A stretch of DNA of 64,000 nt from Salibaculum sp035270045 (GTDB lineage Bacteria > Pseudomonadota > Alphaproteobacteria > Rhodobacterales > Rhodobacteraceae), in contig NZ_DATFIP010000031.1 of NCBI RefSeq assembly GCF_035270045.1, positions 11,578 through 75,577 on the forward strand, given 5' to 3'. The stretch's first letter is position 1, and each line of letters opens with the position of its first letter. Under the pieces are notes generated by a model, which saw only the letters and a list, made by a program, of their open reading frames with translations, made no database searches and was not told where the DNA came from. Both the position numbers and the translations under genes were made by a program. Of the stretch, positions 61,722-64,000 are shown piece by piece.

Positions 61722-62344
61722 TGGCCGCCGCTGACCGTATCAACAGCGCGGCGCGCCGGGTTCCCGCGTGGAGCCTCTACATACTGTGCACGACTTGGGC
61801 GGTTTGGGTTTTCTACCGTGGCGCCACGGGCGGCCTGGGCGTGGAGCCGATCGAGGCGTTGGAACATGAATATGGCGCCATGGCGCTGAAGGTGATGGTT
61901 GCCGGGCTGGCGATCACGCCGCTGCGCCGCCTTGCCGGCATCAACCTGATCAAGTTCCGCCGAGCCATCGGCGTCTCGGCATTTTTCCTCGTGCTGGTGC
62001 ATCTGCTGGTCTGGGCGGTGCTGGACGTGCAGAGCCTCGACAGGATCTGGGCTGACATAGTGAAGCGGCCCTACGTGACGGTTGGCATGGTGGCATTCCT
62101 GATGCTGGTGCCTCTGGTGGTGACGTCGAACACCTGGTCTGTTCGCAAACTGGGGCCGAAGTGGCGACAACTGCACAAGCTGACCTATCCGGCGGCGATA
62201 CTGGCGGCGGTCCACTTTCTATGGCTGGCCAAGGGGTTTCAGCTCGAACCGCTGTTCTGGCTGGCGGTGATTTGCGCGCTTCTGGCGCTGCGCGTGCGAC
62301 CGACCCGCCGAACCGAGCCGCGTTCGGCCGCCTCTCAAGGTTGA
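61721..62344 (+). CDS. msrQ: heme-binding membrane subunit MsrQ
   Basis: Six-helix membrane haem b protein feeding quinol or flavin electrons to MsrP. 207 residues; LEHEYGAMALKVMVAGLAIT, RRAIGVSAFFLVLVHLLVWA with a haem-ligand His, and WRQLHKLTYPAAILAAVHFL with two more His are the ferric-reductase-like features. Start ATG lies in the msrP stop. The last gene of the operon; the stretch after it leads to the rRNA promoter. Confidence 0.94.
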   Translation: MAAADRINSAARRVPAWSLYILCTTWAVWVFYRGATGGLGVEPIEALEHEYGAMALKVMVAGLAITPLRRLAGINLIKFRRAIGVSAFFLVLVHLLVWAVLDVQSLDRIWADIVKRPYVTVGMVAFLMLVPLVVTSNTWSVRKLGPKWRQLHKLTYPAAILAAVHFLWLAKGFQLEPLFWLAVICALLALRVRPTRRTEPRSAASQG

Positions 62345-62643
62345 TTCCGGTAGTAACAGGGGCCGATTCAGCGAACCCAATACCGTGTGAGCAGCTGACT
62401 CGTGGATTTTTTCGCCTCATGGGGGGGCTGCAGGGAGGAATCGAAGATGATTCACGGCTGTTGCCCGGTGAGTCTTGGGGGTATCCCTGTGGACAACCCT
62501 ATATCTAGCCAAAAGCCACCCCAAGTCCGGGTAACAAAATTACGACATGGCCGCCCAATGCGCAGGAATGTTTAACTAACCTACCGAAAACAAAGAAAAT
62601 TCGGGGAAATCCCAAAAAATCGCACTTCCCCTGAAAAAACCTC
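62345..62643. other. intergenic region upstream of the rRNA promoter
   Basis: No gene recognised. The last 60 bp (62582-62643) are A-rich, suitable as an UP element for the rrn promoter. No clear msrQ terminator hairpin was seen. Confidence 0.5.
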
Positions 62644-62672
62644 TTGCGGACCCCGGCACCAAACCGTAAATA
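62644..62672 (+). promoter_or_regulatory. rRNA operon promoter
   Basis: TTGCGG (62644-62649), exactly 17 nt, TAAATA (62667-62672), preceded by A-tracts. A CTTGCG-type -35 is usual for Rhodobacterales rrn promoters. Transcription would start near 62680, about 385 nt upstream of mature 16S. Confidence 0.72.
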
Positions 62673-62823
62673 CCCCCTCACCGGCGGCGCTGAGGAGCAC
62701 AACGGAACGCCAGACGGGGCGGCGGCGACGAGCCAAGGCCAACGAGACGTAAGAAACATCAGAGGTAAACGAGGCGGGGCGCGCCAAGGAAGTTAGGGCG
62801 CATCCAGTCGATTTTGTCTCTAC

Positions 62824-62834
62824 GCTCTTTGAAA
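62824..62834 (+). promoter_or_regulatory. rRNA leader boxA antitermination element
   Basis: GCTCTTTGAAA matches the NusB/NusE boxA consensus (TGCTCTTTAACA) at nine of eleven positions and sits in the rRNA leader about 150 nt after the promoter, as expected for rrn antitermination. Confidence 0.7.
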
Positions 62835-62995
62835 TCGCAAGTATCTGAAGAGATATGTGGGCGGTTTGGTTCAAATCGATGGATCAACACCTGCATATCG
62901 CGCTCCTAGGCTTCGGCCGATCATGGAGTGTCAGCTTCACTGTTTGGACGGTTTCCGGTTTCTGATGAAACCAGAAGCACAACAAACAGAAGACT

Positions 62996-63016
62996 GTCCC
63001 GTTTGAACAACGGGAC
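62996..63016 (+). other. 16S leader hairpin
   Basis: Perfect 8-bp stem GTCCCGTT / AACGGGAC with loop TGAAC, 48 nt before the 16S 5' end. Probably part of leader processing; there is no T-tract, so it is not a terminator. Confidence 0.5.
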
Positions 63017-63063
63017 GATGTGCAGAGGTTCGAACGTCAAGGATACGCTGGCAACAGCGTTTC

Positions 63064-64000
<937 letters not shown>

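Overview
The window is a piece of a high-GC alphaproteobacterial chromosome. It most likely comes from the Rhodobacterales (Roseobacter/Rhodobacter group). The evidence is the gene set and order (an ECF11-type RpoE-ChrR pair beside an FAD oxidase/DUF1365/transporter/DUF3833/SDR operon, DUF3035 and DUF1674 proteins, rbfA-truB-rpsO-pnp) and an alphaproteobacterial 16S rRNA that begins near the right edge. No plasmid or phage backbone, CRISPR array or intact insertion sequence is visible.

Layout. 94-7089: amidase, class I aminotransferase, ftsK, lolA and a transglycosylase lipoprotein. 7090-8903: a decay zone with a broken AEC permease gene, hspQ and a thiolase fragment. 8900-13214: free Met-sulfoxide reductase, PNPOx-like protein, homocysteine methyltransferase, rarD, a pseudouridine synthase and a 1-Cys peroxiredoxin. 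13318-14739: a visibly AT-richer tagD-like/licD pair. 14931-22022 (minus): pnp, rpsO, an RTX-repeat protein, DUF1643, truB, a phosphodiester glycosidase and rbfA, i.e. a conserved translation/RNA-processing cluster carrying extra genes. 22105-35186: dapB, sdhAF4-like, rsmB, heparinase-like, purH, lspA, DUF3035, two M16 peptidases, mutL, rmuC. 35249-41735: an amber-interrupted lipoprotein gene and the rpoE/chrR singlet-oxygen stress locus with its divergent operon. 41818-48718: DUF3775, saccharopine dehydrogenase, several gene remnants, a tandem-repeat protein, a cysteine-free caspase-like protein and a PPC-repeat protein. 49068-62344: rpmJ, tRNA-Val, hutG-like, M23 peptidase, dinB, qmcA/nfeD-like, pyrF, clpB, a metallo-hydrolase, fasciclin, a glutamate-synthase-like protein and msrPQ. 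62644-64000: rRNA promoter, leader with boxA and the 5' part of the 16S gene.

How the genes work together. Oxidative damage repair is a recurring theme: a free Met-sulfoxide reductase, MsrPQ for periplasmic Met-sulfoxide, a peroxiredoxin and the RpoE/ChrR regulon. I read matching RpoE-type promoters (18-nt spacers) pointing both ways from the rpoE/oxidase intergenic region, and a sigma-32-type promoter in front of clpB. A second theme is gene decay: at least five remnants (AEC permease, thiolase, lipoprotein with two TAG codons, small membrane protein, PaaK-like ligase) lie between intact housekeeping genes, several of them internally deleted. I found no clear new defence or mobile system. 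The least explained loci are the tagD/licD cassette, the tandem-domain protein at 44587-45432, the caspase-like protein at 45831-47495 and the double-amber ORF at 35249-35611.
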